A stretch of 11,032 nt of DNA from Bifidobacterium breve. Lineage in GTDB: Bacteria > Actinomycetota > Actinomycetes > S36-B12 > UBA5976. Shown piece after piece: positions 1 through 6,035 of the stretch. Location of the stretch: the NCBI GenBank assembly GCA_945861165.1, contig CAMATO010000032.1, positions 1 to 11,032 on the forward strand, in the 5' to 3' direction. Below the pieces are notes generated by a model. The model saw only the letters and a program-made list of their open reading frames with translations. It was not told the origin of the DNA and searched no databases. Every line of letters begins with the position of its first letter. Positions within the stretch are counted from its first letter, which is position 1. Made by a program: the position numbers and the translations under genes.

Positions 1-1178
1 TTCTCGGCATCCCTATTTCCACCTGCACCAAGTACCACAATTAATTTGCCTTGAGTCTGATTCTTAAGTGCAACCAAAACATTGTTTATTGCTGCGGGAG
101 TATGAGCGTAATCAACAATTCCTAGTGCGGCACCAGGAATAACGACTGGTTGCATTCTGCCAGGTATTTGGGTGTCTTTAATTCCATTAATAAATTCTTT
201 GCTATCAATACCAATTTGATCGGCCATAGCAATAACTAAAGCTGCGTTATAGGCATTGAAGGCACCAGCAAAACCTAAAGTTACTTTGTGTGATTTTTTC
301 CTAGGATCAATTAATTCGAAATAGACATGTCCTAGAGCTGCGGTGATGTCATTGACTCGCCAGTCGTTTTGGACACCACCGCCCAGTGTTACCGCAGGAA
401 TTTCCAGGTTATCTATTAGTTTCTTACCCCAAATATCTACTTCTGTTATTACAGCTTTGTTAGAGAATTCTTTAGTGAAGAGTTTTGCTTTAGATTCAAA
501 GTAACTATCCATATTTTTGTGAAAATCAAGATGATCTTGACTCAAATTTGTAAACCCAGTACAAACAAATTTTGTGCCATTAATTCTTTCTAAAACAAGT
601 GCGTGGGAAGAAACTTCCATTGAAATTGCTTTTGAACCTTTTTCTAAAGCTAAAGCAAACAGCGCTTGTAATTCTGGTGCCTCAGGAGTGGTTCTAGCGC
701 TAGGTAAGTTGGTGCCCGCAATAGTTATCCCTGCTGTTCCTAATAGTGAAGTGGGAATGCCACATTTTTCCAAACCAGAACGCATTAACCATGCAGAGGT
801 AGTTTTTCCGTTAGTGCCAGTGATACCAAAAATCTTCAAGGATTCAGATGGATTACCGAAAACAAAGGAAGATATTTCACCTAGCTGGTGGCGAGGGTTT
901 TCAATACTGATGACTGGAAAATCTGTTTTACCAAGTGCTTTTAACCCTTGTGTGTCTGTTAAAACAGCTACTGCACCATTTGATTTTGCTTCTGGAACAA
1001 AATTTGCACCATGACTATTTTCTCCAGGTAAAGCAACAAATAGATCTCCTGGTTCAACACTTTTTGTATTGAGAGTTATTCCAGTTATTTTTAAATCAGA
1101 ATTATTTGTTTCAATTTTAAATTTTTGGGCAAGTTCACCTAACGACACAGGCTTTACTCTGGGGCGGGCAAACTTCAT
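1..1178 (-). CDS. murE: MurE, UDP-N-acetylmuramoyl-tripeptide synthetase (partial, C-terminus beyond the window)
   Basis: Cytoplasmic Mur ligase that adds the third amino acid, a diamino acid, to UDP-MurNAc-L-Ala-D-Glu with ATP. I translated it by hand from an ATG at 1178-1176; 392 complete codons are visible and the frame is open to the edge. The P-loop GITGTNGKTT is at residues 118-127, TTPE at 163-166, MEVSSHAL at 187-194, and a TNLSQDHLDFH block at 210-220. YFESKAKLF (226-234) carries Lys230 at the place of the carbamylated lysine of the family. DYAHTP (356-361) and GAGGNRD (384-390) open the C-terminal domain. The DNPR-type motif that would indicate meso-diaminopimelate or lysine lies outside the window, so the substrate is undecided. 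The start is 5 bases after the ftsI stop, and GGAG at 1193-1190, inside the ftsI end, can act as ribosome binding site. Confidence 0.95.
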   Translation of the reverse strand, partial: MKFARPRVKPVSLGELAQKFKIETNNSDLKITGITLNTKSVEPGDLFVALPGENSHGANFVPEAKSNGAVAVLTDTQGLKALGKTDFPVISIENPRHQLGEISSFVFGNPSESLKIFGITGTNGKTTSAWLMRSGLEKCGIPTSLLGTAGITIAGTNLPSARTTPEAPELQALFALALEKGSKAISMEVSSHALVLERINGTKFVCTGFTNLSQDHLDFHKNMDSYFESKAKLFTKEFSNKAVITEVDIWGKKLIDNLEIPAVTLGGGVQNDWRVNDITAALGHVYFELIDPRKKSHKVTLGFAGAFNAYNAALVIAMADQIGIDSKEFINGIKDTQIPGRMQPVVIPGAALGIVDYAHTPAAINNVLVALKNQTQGKLIVVLGAGGNRDAE

Positions 1179-1183
1179 TTAAA

Positions 1184-2917
1184 TCACCACTCCACAGGAT
1201 AGCCCGTGGGCTTTCCATTAGAAGGAGGAATATTTAGTTGCTTTAGAGAATATTGTGCAACTTCCTTGAAAACAGGACCTGCCAACGATCCTCCCCAGCG
1301 ACCATTTTGTGGTTTATGAATTGCCACTGCCACCACAATTTCTGGATTTTCTGCTGGCGCCATTCCAATAAATGAAGCAATCACTTCATTGGAATAACAC
1401 TTACAAATCGGATCCACAACTTCAGCTGTACCAGTTTTTCCAGCAACTCGGTAACCAGGAATTTCTGCCAAAGGAGCAGTACCTTCATCTGAAACCACTA
1501 TTTCCATCATTTCCCTTAAAGTTTTTGCCGCAGCAGCAGATATAACTTCAGTTCTAGTAGTAGGTGCAGAAGTTTGGTATTCACCATTAGGCATCACGTA
1601 GCCTTCAATAAGCGATGGATTCATTCTCACCCCATCATTTGCAATAGTTGCATACATACTGGCAATTTGAACTGCGGAAACCATATAACCCTGACCAAAA
1701 GCAAACGTAGGAAAACTTGTGCCAGACCATTTTTCTAACTTAGGTAATCGGCCTTTTGATTCACCCGGAAATTGCATTCCTGTTTCTTGTCCCACCCCAA
1801 ATTTGGTTAAGTAATTATTAAATTTTTCTGCCCCCATTAATTCGGCTGCTTGAATTGTTCCAATGTTGCTCGATTTTGCTAGCACACCAGTCATTGTTAA
1901 TTTCAAAGTTGGATGCGGCTCACTATCATGGAAAGTTTTACCATTTCGTTTTAACACCGGGGGGATAGTAAATGGAGTTGCAGGGTTTGCTACACCTTCG
2001 TTTAACAAACCTGCCATCGTCATTACTTTTGCTGTTGAACCTGGTTCATATGCATCAACTAATGCGTGATTCACCGTTACCCCTGGTTGAGCTTCACTGG
2101 GGTAATTGGCATCAAAAGTTGGATAAGTTGCTAGAGCTAAAATCTTTCCGGTTTTAGGTGAAATTGCTACAAGTGTGCCGCTATCTGCTTGCGCAAACTG
2201 CACTCTGGCAGCCAAAGATTGTTCGGCAACAAATTGCAAATCTCTATCTATTGTTAAACGTATTCCCATTCCTGGAACAGATTTTTTCTCTGAAGCAATA
2301 CCAGAGGGAAGTGGTCTACCTCCTGCACTTATTTCAACGGTGACTTCACCTTGAGAACCAGCTAATTCACTTTCAAATCCGTATTCCAAACCAGCTAAGC
2401 CTTTGCCCTCGCCACCTACAAAACCAATTGTGCTCGCAGCAAGGGTGTTAGAAGGATAAATTCTTTTTGTTGTTTTCTCACTAAAAATTCCTGGTAGTTT
2501 TAATTGCTTTAATTTGTTCCATTGTTCCGGAGTGATTTTTTTCAAAACATAATTAAATCTTCTCTCCCCAGTTAATTCAGGAATTAAAGTTGCAACATCT
2601 GCACCGGTTACTTGAGAGATTGCATTTGCAGTGGCAACTGGATCAGTAACCATTGTTTGATCAACTGTGATATCTCTGGCATCAACAGTAATTGCTAATG
2701 GGGCACCATTTCGATCAGTTATTTCACCACGTTGTGCTGGCAGAATTAATGTTCTCGTTCTGTTTTCAGCGGCAGCTGCAGCCAATCTTGGTGCATCTAG
2801 TGCCTGCAATTGAAAAAGTCTTAACCCAAAAATTGATAACACAATTAAACAGAAAGCTAAAGCTCCGCGCATTCTGCGTGGACTAGTTTTAAGTTTGATT
2901 ACTTCGTTTGGATTCAC
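1184..2917 (-). CDS. ftsI: FtsI/PbpB, septal peptidoglycan transpeptidase (class B penicillin-binding protein)
   Basis: Membrane-anchored D,D-transpeptidase that cross-links peptidoglycan at the division septum together with FtsW and the FtsL/FtsB/FtsQ complex. A short basic cytoplasmic tail (RRMR at 14-17) precedes a single membrane segment at about 18-36. The pedestal domain begins with the conserved RGEITDRNG (63-71). The transpeptidase domain has the full catalytic set: STAK with nucleophile Ser294 and Lys297, SSN at 349-351, and KTG at 494-496 in GKTGTAE. At 577 residues it ends soon after the catalytic domain and has no PASTA repeats. The start is GTG at 2917-2915 and overlaps the ftsL stop as GTGA, with no good Shine-Dalgarno, so translation is probably coupled to ftsL. 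Two cysteines (505 and 507, ICKCY) follow the KTG motif. Confidence 0.96.
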   Translation of the reverse strand: MNPNEVIKLKTSPRRMRGALAFCLIVLSIFGLRLFQLQALDAPRLAAAAAENRTRTLILPAQRGEITDRNGAPLAITVDARDITVDQTMVTDPVATANAISQVTGADVATLIPELTGERRFNYVLKKITPEQWNKLKQLKLPGIFSEKTTKRIYPSNTLAASTIGFVGGEGKGLAGLEYGFESELAGSQGEVTVEISAGGRPLPSGIASEKKSVPGMGIRLTIDRDLQFVAEQSLAARVQFAQADSGTLVAISPKTGKILALATYPTFDANYPSEAQPGVTVNHALVDAYEPGSTAKVMTMAGLLNEGVANPATPFTIPPVLKRNGKTFHDSEPHPTLKLTMTGVLAKSSNIGTIQAAELMGAEKFNNYLTKFGVGQETGMQFPGESKGRLPKLEKWSGTSFPTFAFGQGYMVSAVQIASMYATIANDGVRMNPSLIEGYVMPNGEYQTSAPTTRTEVISAAAAKTLREMMEIVVSDEGTAPLAEIPGYRVAGKTGTAEVVDPICKCYSNEVIASFIGMAPAENPEIVVAVAIHKPQNGRWGGSLAGPVFKEVAQYSLKQLNIPPSNGKPTGYPVEW

Positions 2918-3306
2918 GGTGTGCCCATCGAAGTAACAACATTTGGATCTGGTTCATTAAGAATCGGGTCGACCCCTGCACCAATTAGTCGGCCGTCTCT
3001 TAAATCAATAAAAGCAGAACCCGGATTTGGAATCATGCCAATTTCAATTGCACGCATTTTAAGAATTTCTGGTGATTCCAAGCGTGACACATTTTGCGCC
3101 AACACTTCATGCTCATCGGCTAAGTCAATTGATAAGTTCTGTAATTCTTGAATCTCATATTGTCCTTGTGATAACAAAGTGTTGACAAATAATCCGCCTA
3201 ACATTCCCAAAAGTACAATTCCAGAAATAATTAATCCGAATCCAACAGCAGCAATTTGCTTAGGTGTTGCTTGTGGGCTACTTAGTGATATTGGGGCAAC
3301 ACTCAT
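2914..3306 (-). CDS. ftsL: FtsL-like cell division protein
   Basis: Small bitopic division protein of 130 residues with the FtsL layout. It has a short cytoplasmic N-terminus, one membrane helix at about 18-43, then an extracytoplasmic stretch at about 45-77 rich in Leu, Glu and Gln that is likely a coiled coil. The segment after it (LESPEILKMRAIEIGMIP, 76-93) resembles the end of the FtsL/DivIC fold, where a helix boundary is followed by an ALxLGM-like turn. Sequence identity in this family is low, so the call rests on topology plus position between rsmH and ftsI, the standard dcw order. FtsL pairs with a DivIC/FtsB protein and recruits FtsW-FtsI. The ATG overlaps the rsmH stop as ATGA, and a strong GGAGG at 3318-3314 lies 7 bases ahead of the start. 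Confidence 0.85.
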   Translation of the reverse strand: MSVAPISLSSPQATPKQIAAVGFGLIISGIVLLGMLGGLFVNTLLSQGQYEIQELQNLSIDLADEHEVLAQNVSRLESPEILKMRAIEIGMIPNPGSAFIDLRDGRLIGAGVDPILNEPDPNVVTSMGTP

Positions 3307-4262
3307 GCTGCCACCTCCACTCTCTGCGCAACTCTTAATCGAACTGAAGTAGAGCGAGGGTTAGAGGAGATCTCAGAATCAGATGCTTGTTCTGCTTTTT
3401 TATTAACTAATTCAAATGGGGCTTTTTTCTTAGATAGCAGTACTGGTAAACCAGGAAGTGCATCGATAACTGAAGATTGTTCCTTGAAGGCGTTCTTAAC
3501 AATTCGATCTTCTAAGGAGTGGTAAGACAAAACCAGAATTCTTCCACCAACCATTAAAGCTGCCATAGCTTGTGGGATGGCTTTTTCCAAAATTTGTAAT
3601 TCGTTATTGACAGCAATTCTTAATGCTTGGAAAGTTCTTTTGGCTGGATTTCCGCCAGTTCTTCGCGCTGGTGCAGGAATTACGTCTTTAATTAGTTCTA
3701 CTAATTCAAAAGTTGTGGTCCAGGATTTATTACTTCTTCTTTTAACTAATTCTTGGGCAATTCGTTTAGCAAACTTTTCTTCACCATAGGTACCTAAAAT
3801 ATAGGTCAAATCTTTCACATCATATGAATTTAAAATATCTGCAGCTGTTAATGAATCATTGGCATTCATTCTCATATCAAGTGGAGCATCATAAGCGTAA
3901 GAAAAACCACGATTAGCCTCATCTAATTGGATTGAAGAAACTCCTAGGTCCAATAAAACTGCATTTACTTTTCTGCCAGCTAACACTTTTTCAATTTGGT
4001 CGTATGTTTCATTAACAAATTCAACGCGACTGGCAAGTTCCCCAAGTCTTTCTTTGGCTCTTTCGATTGCAATCGGATCTCTATCTATGCCAATAATTTT
4101 TAGGTTTGGAAATTCTTTCAATAATGATTCTGTGTGACCAGCTAATCCAAGAGTGCCATCAATTAAGAGGGGATCTGAAACATTTAGTGCAGGGGCAAAC
4201 ATTTCGATAACACGATCGCGCATCACAGGTATGTGTTGTTCTTGCAAAGACTTTTCAGCCAT
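3303..4262 (-). CDS. rsmH: RsmH (MraW), 16S rRNA (cytosine-1402-N4)-methyltransferase
   Basis: S-adenosylmethionine-dependent methyltransferase that modifies the N4 of C1402 in the ribosomal P site. Motifs run in the family order: HIPVM (10-14), the SAM-binding DGTLGLAGH (35-43), IDRD (59-62), LDLGVSSIQLD (104-114), RGFSY (118-122), PLDMRM (127-132), YGEE (159-162), RTFQALRI (209-216), LSYHSLEDR (245-253) and NPRSTSVRLR (301-310). The length of 319 residues is normal. It starts at ATG 4262-4260; the first conserved block begins at residue 10, so no longer start is needed. A very purine-rich GGGGAGGGGG at 4281-4272 provides the ribosome binding site. The 163-base gap before it is the only large gap inside this gene cluster and holds a structured RNA, so rsmH and the genes after it may be controlled separately from mraZ. 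Confidence 0.97.
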   Translation of the reverse strand: MAEKSLQEQHIPVMRDRVIEMFAPALNVSDPLLIDGTLGLAGHTESLLKEFPNLKIIGIDRDPIAIERAKERLGELASRVEFVNETYDQIEKVLAGRKVNAVLLDLGVSSIQLDEANRGFSYAYDAPLDMRMNANDSLTAADILNSYDVKDLTYILGTYGEEKFAKRIAQELVKRRSNKSWTTTFELVELIKDVIPAPARRTGGNPAKRTFQALRIAVNNELQILEKAIPQAMAALMVGGRILVLSYHSLEDRIVKNAFKEQSSVIDALPGLPVLLSKKKAPFELVNKKAEQASDSEISSNPRSTSVRLRVAQRVEVAA

Positions 4263-4271
4263 TTACTGTTT

Positions 4272-4281
4272 CCCCCTCCCC
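4272..4281 (-). promoter_or_regulatory. Ribosome binding site of rsmH
   Basis: On the minus strand the sequence GGGGAGGGGG lies 9 bases upstream of the rsmH ATG. It is unusually rich in purines, with two possible registers for pairing with the 16S rRNA tail. It directly follows the structured leader, so folding of that RNA could affect its access (inference). Confidence 0.6.
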
Positions 4282-4298
4282 TTAACATTTCGGCTTTG

Positions 4299-4394
4299 CG
4301 TTTCACCGAGGTCCCCCTCTGCAAACATTGCTTCCGGCTTCGGGGAAGAAAGTCGGCGGACAATAATTTGCAGAGAGAGGCCTCAAGCGAAACG
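4299..4394 (-). promoter_or_regulatory. Structured leader RNA upstream of rsmH, candidate mraW RNA motif
   Basis: On the transcribed minus strand, CGUUUC (4394-4389) pairs with GAAACG (4304-4299). Beyond a small internal loop, 4384-4367 pairs with 4325-4308. In RNA 17 of these 18 positions pair, two of them as U-G wobbles; a plus-strand transcript would instead have two C-A mismatches. Inner pairings AUUG/CAAU (4364-4361 with 4330-4327) and UCCG/CGGA (4360-4357 with 4336-4333) continue the stem. The apex contains CUUCCCCGAAG (4348-4338), which can itself form CUUC-CCC-GAAG. From memory, the actinobacterial mraW RNA motif is a hairpin in front of mraW with a conserved CUUCCCC in its terminal loop; position and sequence both fit. 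I could not run a covariance-model search. Confidence 0.7.
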
Positions 4395-4411
4395 AAAAAA
4401 TGTTTTCGTTT
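4390..4411 (-). promoter_or_regulatory. AU-rich hairpin between mraZ and rsmH that competes with the leader stem
   Basis: A perfect 9-base inverted repeat: AAACGAAAA (4411-4403 on the minus strand), loop CATT, TTTTCGTTT (4398-4390). Its 3' arm shares bases 4390-4394 with the basal stem of the downstream leader RNA, so the two pairings cannot form together. A second small hairpin, TTTTAG-AAG-CTAAAA (4431-4417), spans the mraZ stop codon just upstream. The stem is too AU-rich, and lacks a following U tract, for a classical terminator. Confidence 0.5.
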
Positions 4412-4425
4412 AACTCTTTTAGCTT

Positions 4426-4857
4426 CTAAAAAATCCCTGGCACCACCTCTTCAGCAGTTGAGGCAAACTTTGGTTCAGCTTCAGCCAAATATGTTTCCCA
4501 AGCTTTTGGATCCCAAATTTCAACAGTGGTATCAGCGCCAACCACGATTACGTCACGGTCAAGTCGGGCATATTCTCGTAATGGCGTTGGCAGAGTAATG
4601 CGACCTTGTTTATCAATTTGGTCATCAAAGGCAGATGAAAAGAAAACTCTTAAATAACTTCTAACGCGTGCATCATTACGAGATGCTTCACGTAAACGTT
4701 GAGCATAAATTTGAAATTCACTTGCTGGCCACATCACAACGGAAAGATCTTGACCTTTAGTTAAGACCACATCGTTTGAGAAGCCATCCCGAAATTTTGC
4801 GGGCAGCACTAATCGACCTTTGTCATCTAGCCGTGGGGCATGAGTGCCCAAAAACAT
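4426..4857 (-). CDS. mraZ: MraZ, transcriptional regulator of the dcw cluster
   Basis: DNA-binding protein of the AbrB/SpoVT-like superfamily that binds repeats in front of its own gene and controls the dcw operon. It has two copies of the swapped-hairpin motif: DDKGRLVLPAKFR at 11-23 and DKQGRITLPTPLREYA at 82-97. The N-terminus MFLGTHAPRLDDKGR is the standard one for the family, which fixes the start at ATG 4857-4855. The length of 143 residues is usual. GGGGAGG at 4868-4862 lies 4 bases before the start. It is the first gene of the minus-strand cluster; its stop (TAG, 4428-4426) is followed by the structured leader of rsmH. G-rich repeats near a candidate promoter at 4944-5016 are the likely autoregulatory sites. 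Confidence 0.97.
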   Translation of the reverse strand: MFLGTHAPRLDDKGRLVLPAKFRDGFSNDVVLTKGQDLSVVMWPASEFQIYAQRLREASRNDARVRSYLRVFFSSAFDDQIDKQGRITLPTPLREYARLDRDVIVVGADTTVEIWDPKAWETYLAEAEPKFASTAEEVVPGIF

Positions 4858-4943
4858 GAGGCCTCCCCTTTTTCCCTAGATCCCCTAGTGCTCGATCAGC
4901 CTCTGGCCGAGTCACCAAAACACCCATAACTGGTGCTTCGACC

Positions 4944-4971
4944 ACAATACTCCCTTTTCCTCCAATTACAA
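4944..4971 (-). promoter_or_regulatory. Candidate promoter of mraZ
   Basis: On the minus strand a -35-like TTGTAA (4971-4966) is followed after 16 bases by a -10-like TATTGT (4949-4944). Each matches the sigma-70-type consensus at four of six positions. Transcription would begin near 4937 and leave a leader of about 80 bases ahead of mraZ. The G-rich repeats lie directly upstream of the -35 box. Confidence 0.4.
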
Positions 4972-5016
4972 CCCCCAGCCCCCAAATAACTCATATCCAC
5001 TCCCCCATCTCCCCTG
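4972..5016 (-). promoter_or_regulatory. Candidate MraZ-binding G-rich repeats
   Basis: Reading the minus strand, CAGGGG starts at 5016, TGGGGG at 5007 (followed by AGTGG), TGGGGG at 4984 and TGGGGG at 4977. MraZ of Escherichia coli binds TGGGN repeats in its own promoter, which is established; the assignment here is by analogy. The spacing (9, 23 and 7 bases between starts) is not the regular 10-base period of E. coli, so the exact boxes are uncertain. Confidence 0.45.
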
Positions 5017-5038
5017 GGCCATAGGCGTGATTCCCAAC

Positions 5039-5072
5039 CAGAAGGTCTTCTTCTGACACCTAAGATGAAGCG
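5039..5072 (+). promoter_or_regulatory. Candidate leaderless promoter and palindromic operator of the phosphatidyltransferase gene
   Basis: TAAGAT at 5061-5066 fits the actinobacterial -10 pattern TANNNT and ends 6 bases before the ATG at 5073. Transcription would therefore begin at or next to the start codon. There is no convincing Shine-Dalgarno ahead of that ATG, which agrees with a leaderless transcript. Just upstream is a perfect inverted repeat, CAGAAG-GTCTT-CTTCTG (5039-5055), placed where a regulator could act. Confidence 0.4.
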
Positions 5073-5831
5073 ATGGCTACAACTCGTAAAAAAGCTAAAC
5101 GAAACGCTGGATATGCGCTTCACGTATTTACTGCCAGTGGCGCAGTCTTTGGAATGTTGGCCTTACAAGCAATCATTGATGGCAGAGTTCGAGATTCATT
5201 AATTTGGTTAATCATTTGTCAAATACTTGATGGCATTGATGGACCAATTGCTAGAAAACTTGATGTAGTAATTCATGCTCCATGGCTAAGTGGTGTGGTT
5301 TTAGATGAAATCGTTGATTATTTTACTTACGTAATTATTCCTGTGATGTTTTTATTAAATATGAACATGCTGCCTAGTCAATATGAAACTTTTGTAGCTG
5401 GAACAATTCTTTTAACTTGTGCTATTTGGTGGGCTAGAACTGATCATAAAACAGATGATTCTTGGTTTGTTGGTTTTCCTTGTATGTGGAATTTGGTAGT
5501 TATCAGCTTCCTGCTTCTAAAGACTCCACCAACTTGGGTAGTTGTCATTTCTTTGATTCTTTGTGCATTGCAATTAACAAACATCAAATTCCCACACCCG
5601 GTAAGAGTTGCAGTTTTGAGACCATTTTCAATCACTGTTTCGGTTGTTTACCTATTAGCAATTACGATGATGTCGCTTAATTACACAGAACCATTGCCAG
5701 AACCTTCCATATTAACCAAAGTGTTATTGCTAAGTTTGCCTGCTTACGCAACGGTTTTGGCTATTTGGAAAACCTGGTTTGTGGTCGAAAAAGCACCTAG
5801 AACAAAGAAGAAAGCAAAGTCTAGAAAATAA
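5073..5831 (+). CDS. pcs: CDP-alcohol phosphatidyltransferase, probable phosphatidylcholine synthase (Pcs-like)
   Basis: Integral membrane enzyme of the CDP-alcohol phosphatidyltransferase superfamily, 252 residues with about eight hydrophobic segments. The catalytic motif is at 56-82: D56-G57-x2-A60-R61-x12-G74-x3-D78-x3-D82. Most of the superfamily has 8 residues between AR and G; a spacing of 12 is the published signature of bacterial phosphatidylcholine synthase, which joins choline directly to CDP-diacylglycerol and releases CMP. HVFTASG (17-23) near the N-terminus and WFVGFPCMWN (131-140) also look like Pcs. Both ends are lysine/arginine-rich. The ATG at 5073 is preferred: an ATG at 5065 is in another frame. 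It is divergent from mraZ and 4 bases ahead of a small membrane protein gene. A related head-group transferase (phosphatidylserine synthase-like) is the main alternative; choline use is inferred from the motif only. Confidence 0.8.
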   Translation: MATTRKKAKRNAGYALHVFTASGAVFGMLALQAIIDGRVRDSLIWLIICQILDGIDGPIARKLDVVIHAPWLSGVVLDEIVDYFTYVIIPVMFLLNMNMLPSQYETFVAGTILLTCAIWWARTDHKTDDSWFVGFPCMWNLVVISFLLLKTPPTWVVVISLILCALQLTNIKFPHPVRVAVLRPFSITVSVVYLLAITMMSLNYTEPLPEPSILTKVLLLSLPAYATVLAIWKTWFVVEKAPRTKKKAKSRK

Positions 5832-5835
5832 TACT

Positions 5836-6033
5836 TTGAAACAAATTAGTCGTAAACTTGCTTATATTTTTATTTCTTTAACAATAATATTTATGTTGGC
5901 TTTTAAGTTAATTGGATCACAAGTTGATGCAAATGGAACTTTACAGGAACCTTTTTTCTTGATTCCTTTTAGTTATTTGAGTTTTGTGTTAGGGATTGTT
6001 TTTGCAATTATTTCAGTGGTAAAGAAAAAGTAA
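5836..6033 (+). CDS. Small two-helix membrane protein, DUF3955-like
   Basis: A 65-residue protein if it starts at TTG 5836, 4 bases after the preceding stop. An ATG at 5779 would give 84 residues but overlaps the phosphatidyltransferase gene by 53 bases and adds only a charged tail, so the shorter form is preferred with moderate confidence. Two membrane segments lie at about 8-26 and 41-62. The loop between them contains VDANGTLQEPFFLIP (30-44), which resembles the conserved core of DUF3955, a family of short membrane proteins of unknown function (recognised from memory). It shares orientation with the upstream gene and no terminator separates them, so the two are probably co-transcribed. No clear Shine-Dalgarno is visible. 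No molecular function can be assigned. Confidence 0.65.
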   Translation: MKQISRKLAYIFISLTIIFMLAFKLIGSQVDANGTLQEPFFLIPFSYLSFVLGIVFAIISVVKKK

Positions 6034-6035
6034 GA

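Noticed and set aside
574..1014. Plus-strand reading frame of 146 codons
   Set aside because: It lies antisense within murE, which carries all its family motifs across this stretch; the frame has no recognisable domain.
4233..4598. Plus-strand reading frames through the rsmH leader and mraZ
   Set aside because: They are antisense to mraZ and to a region better explained as a structured RNA, with no recognisable protein motif.
4896..5123. Minus-strand reading frame of 75 codons across the mraZ-pcs intergenic region
   Set aside because: Composition is dictated by the G-rich promoter repeats, it overlaps the start of the phosphatidyltransferase gene antisense, and it has no domain-like sequence.
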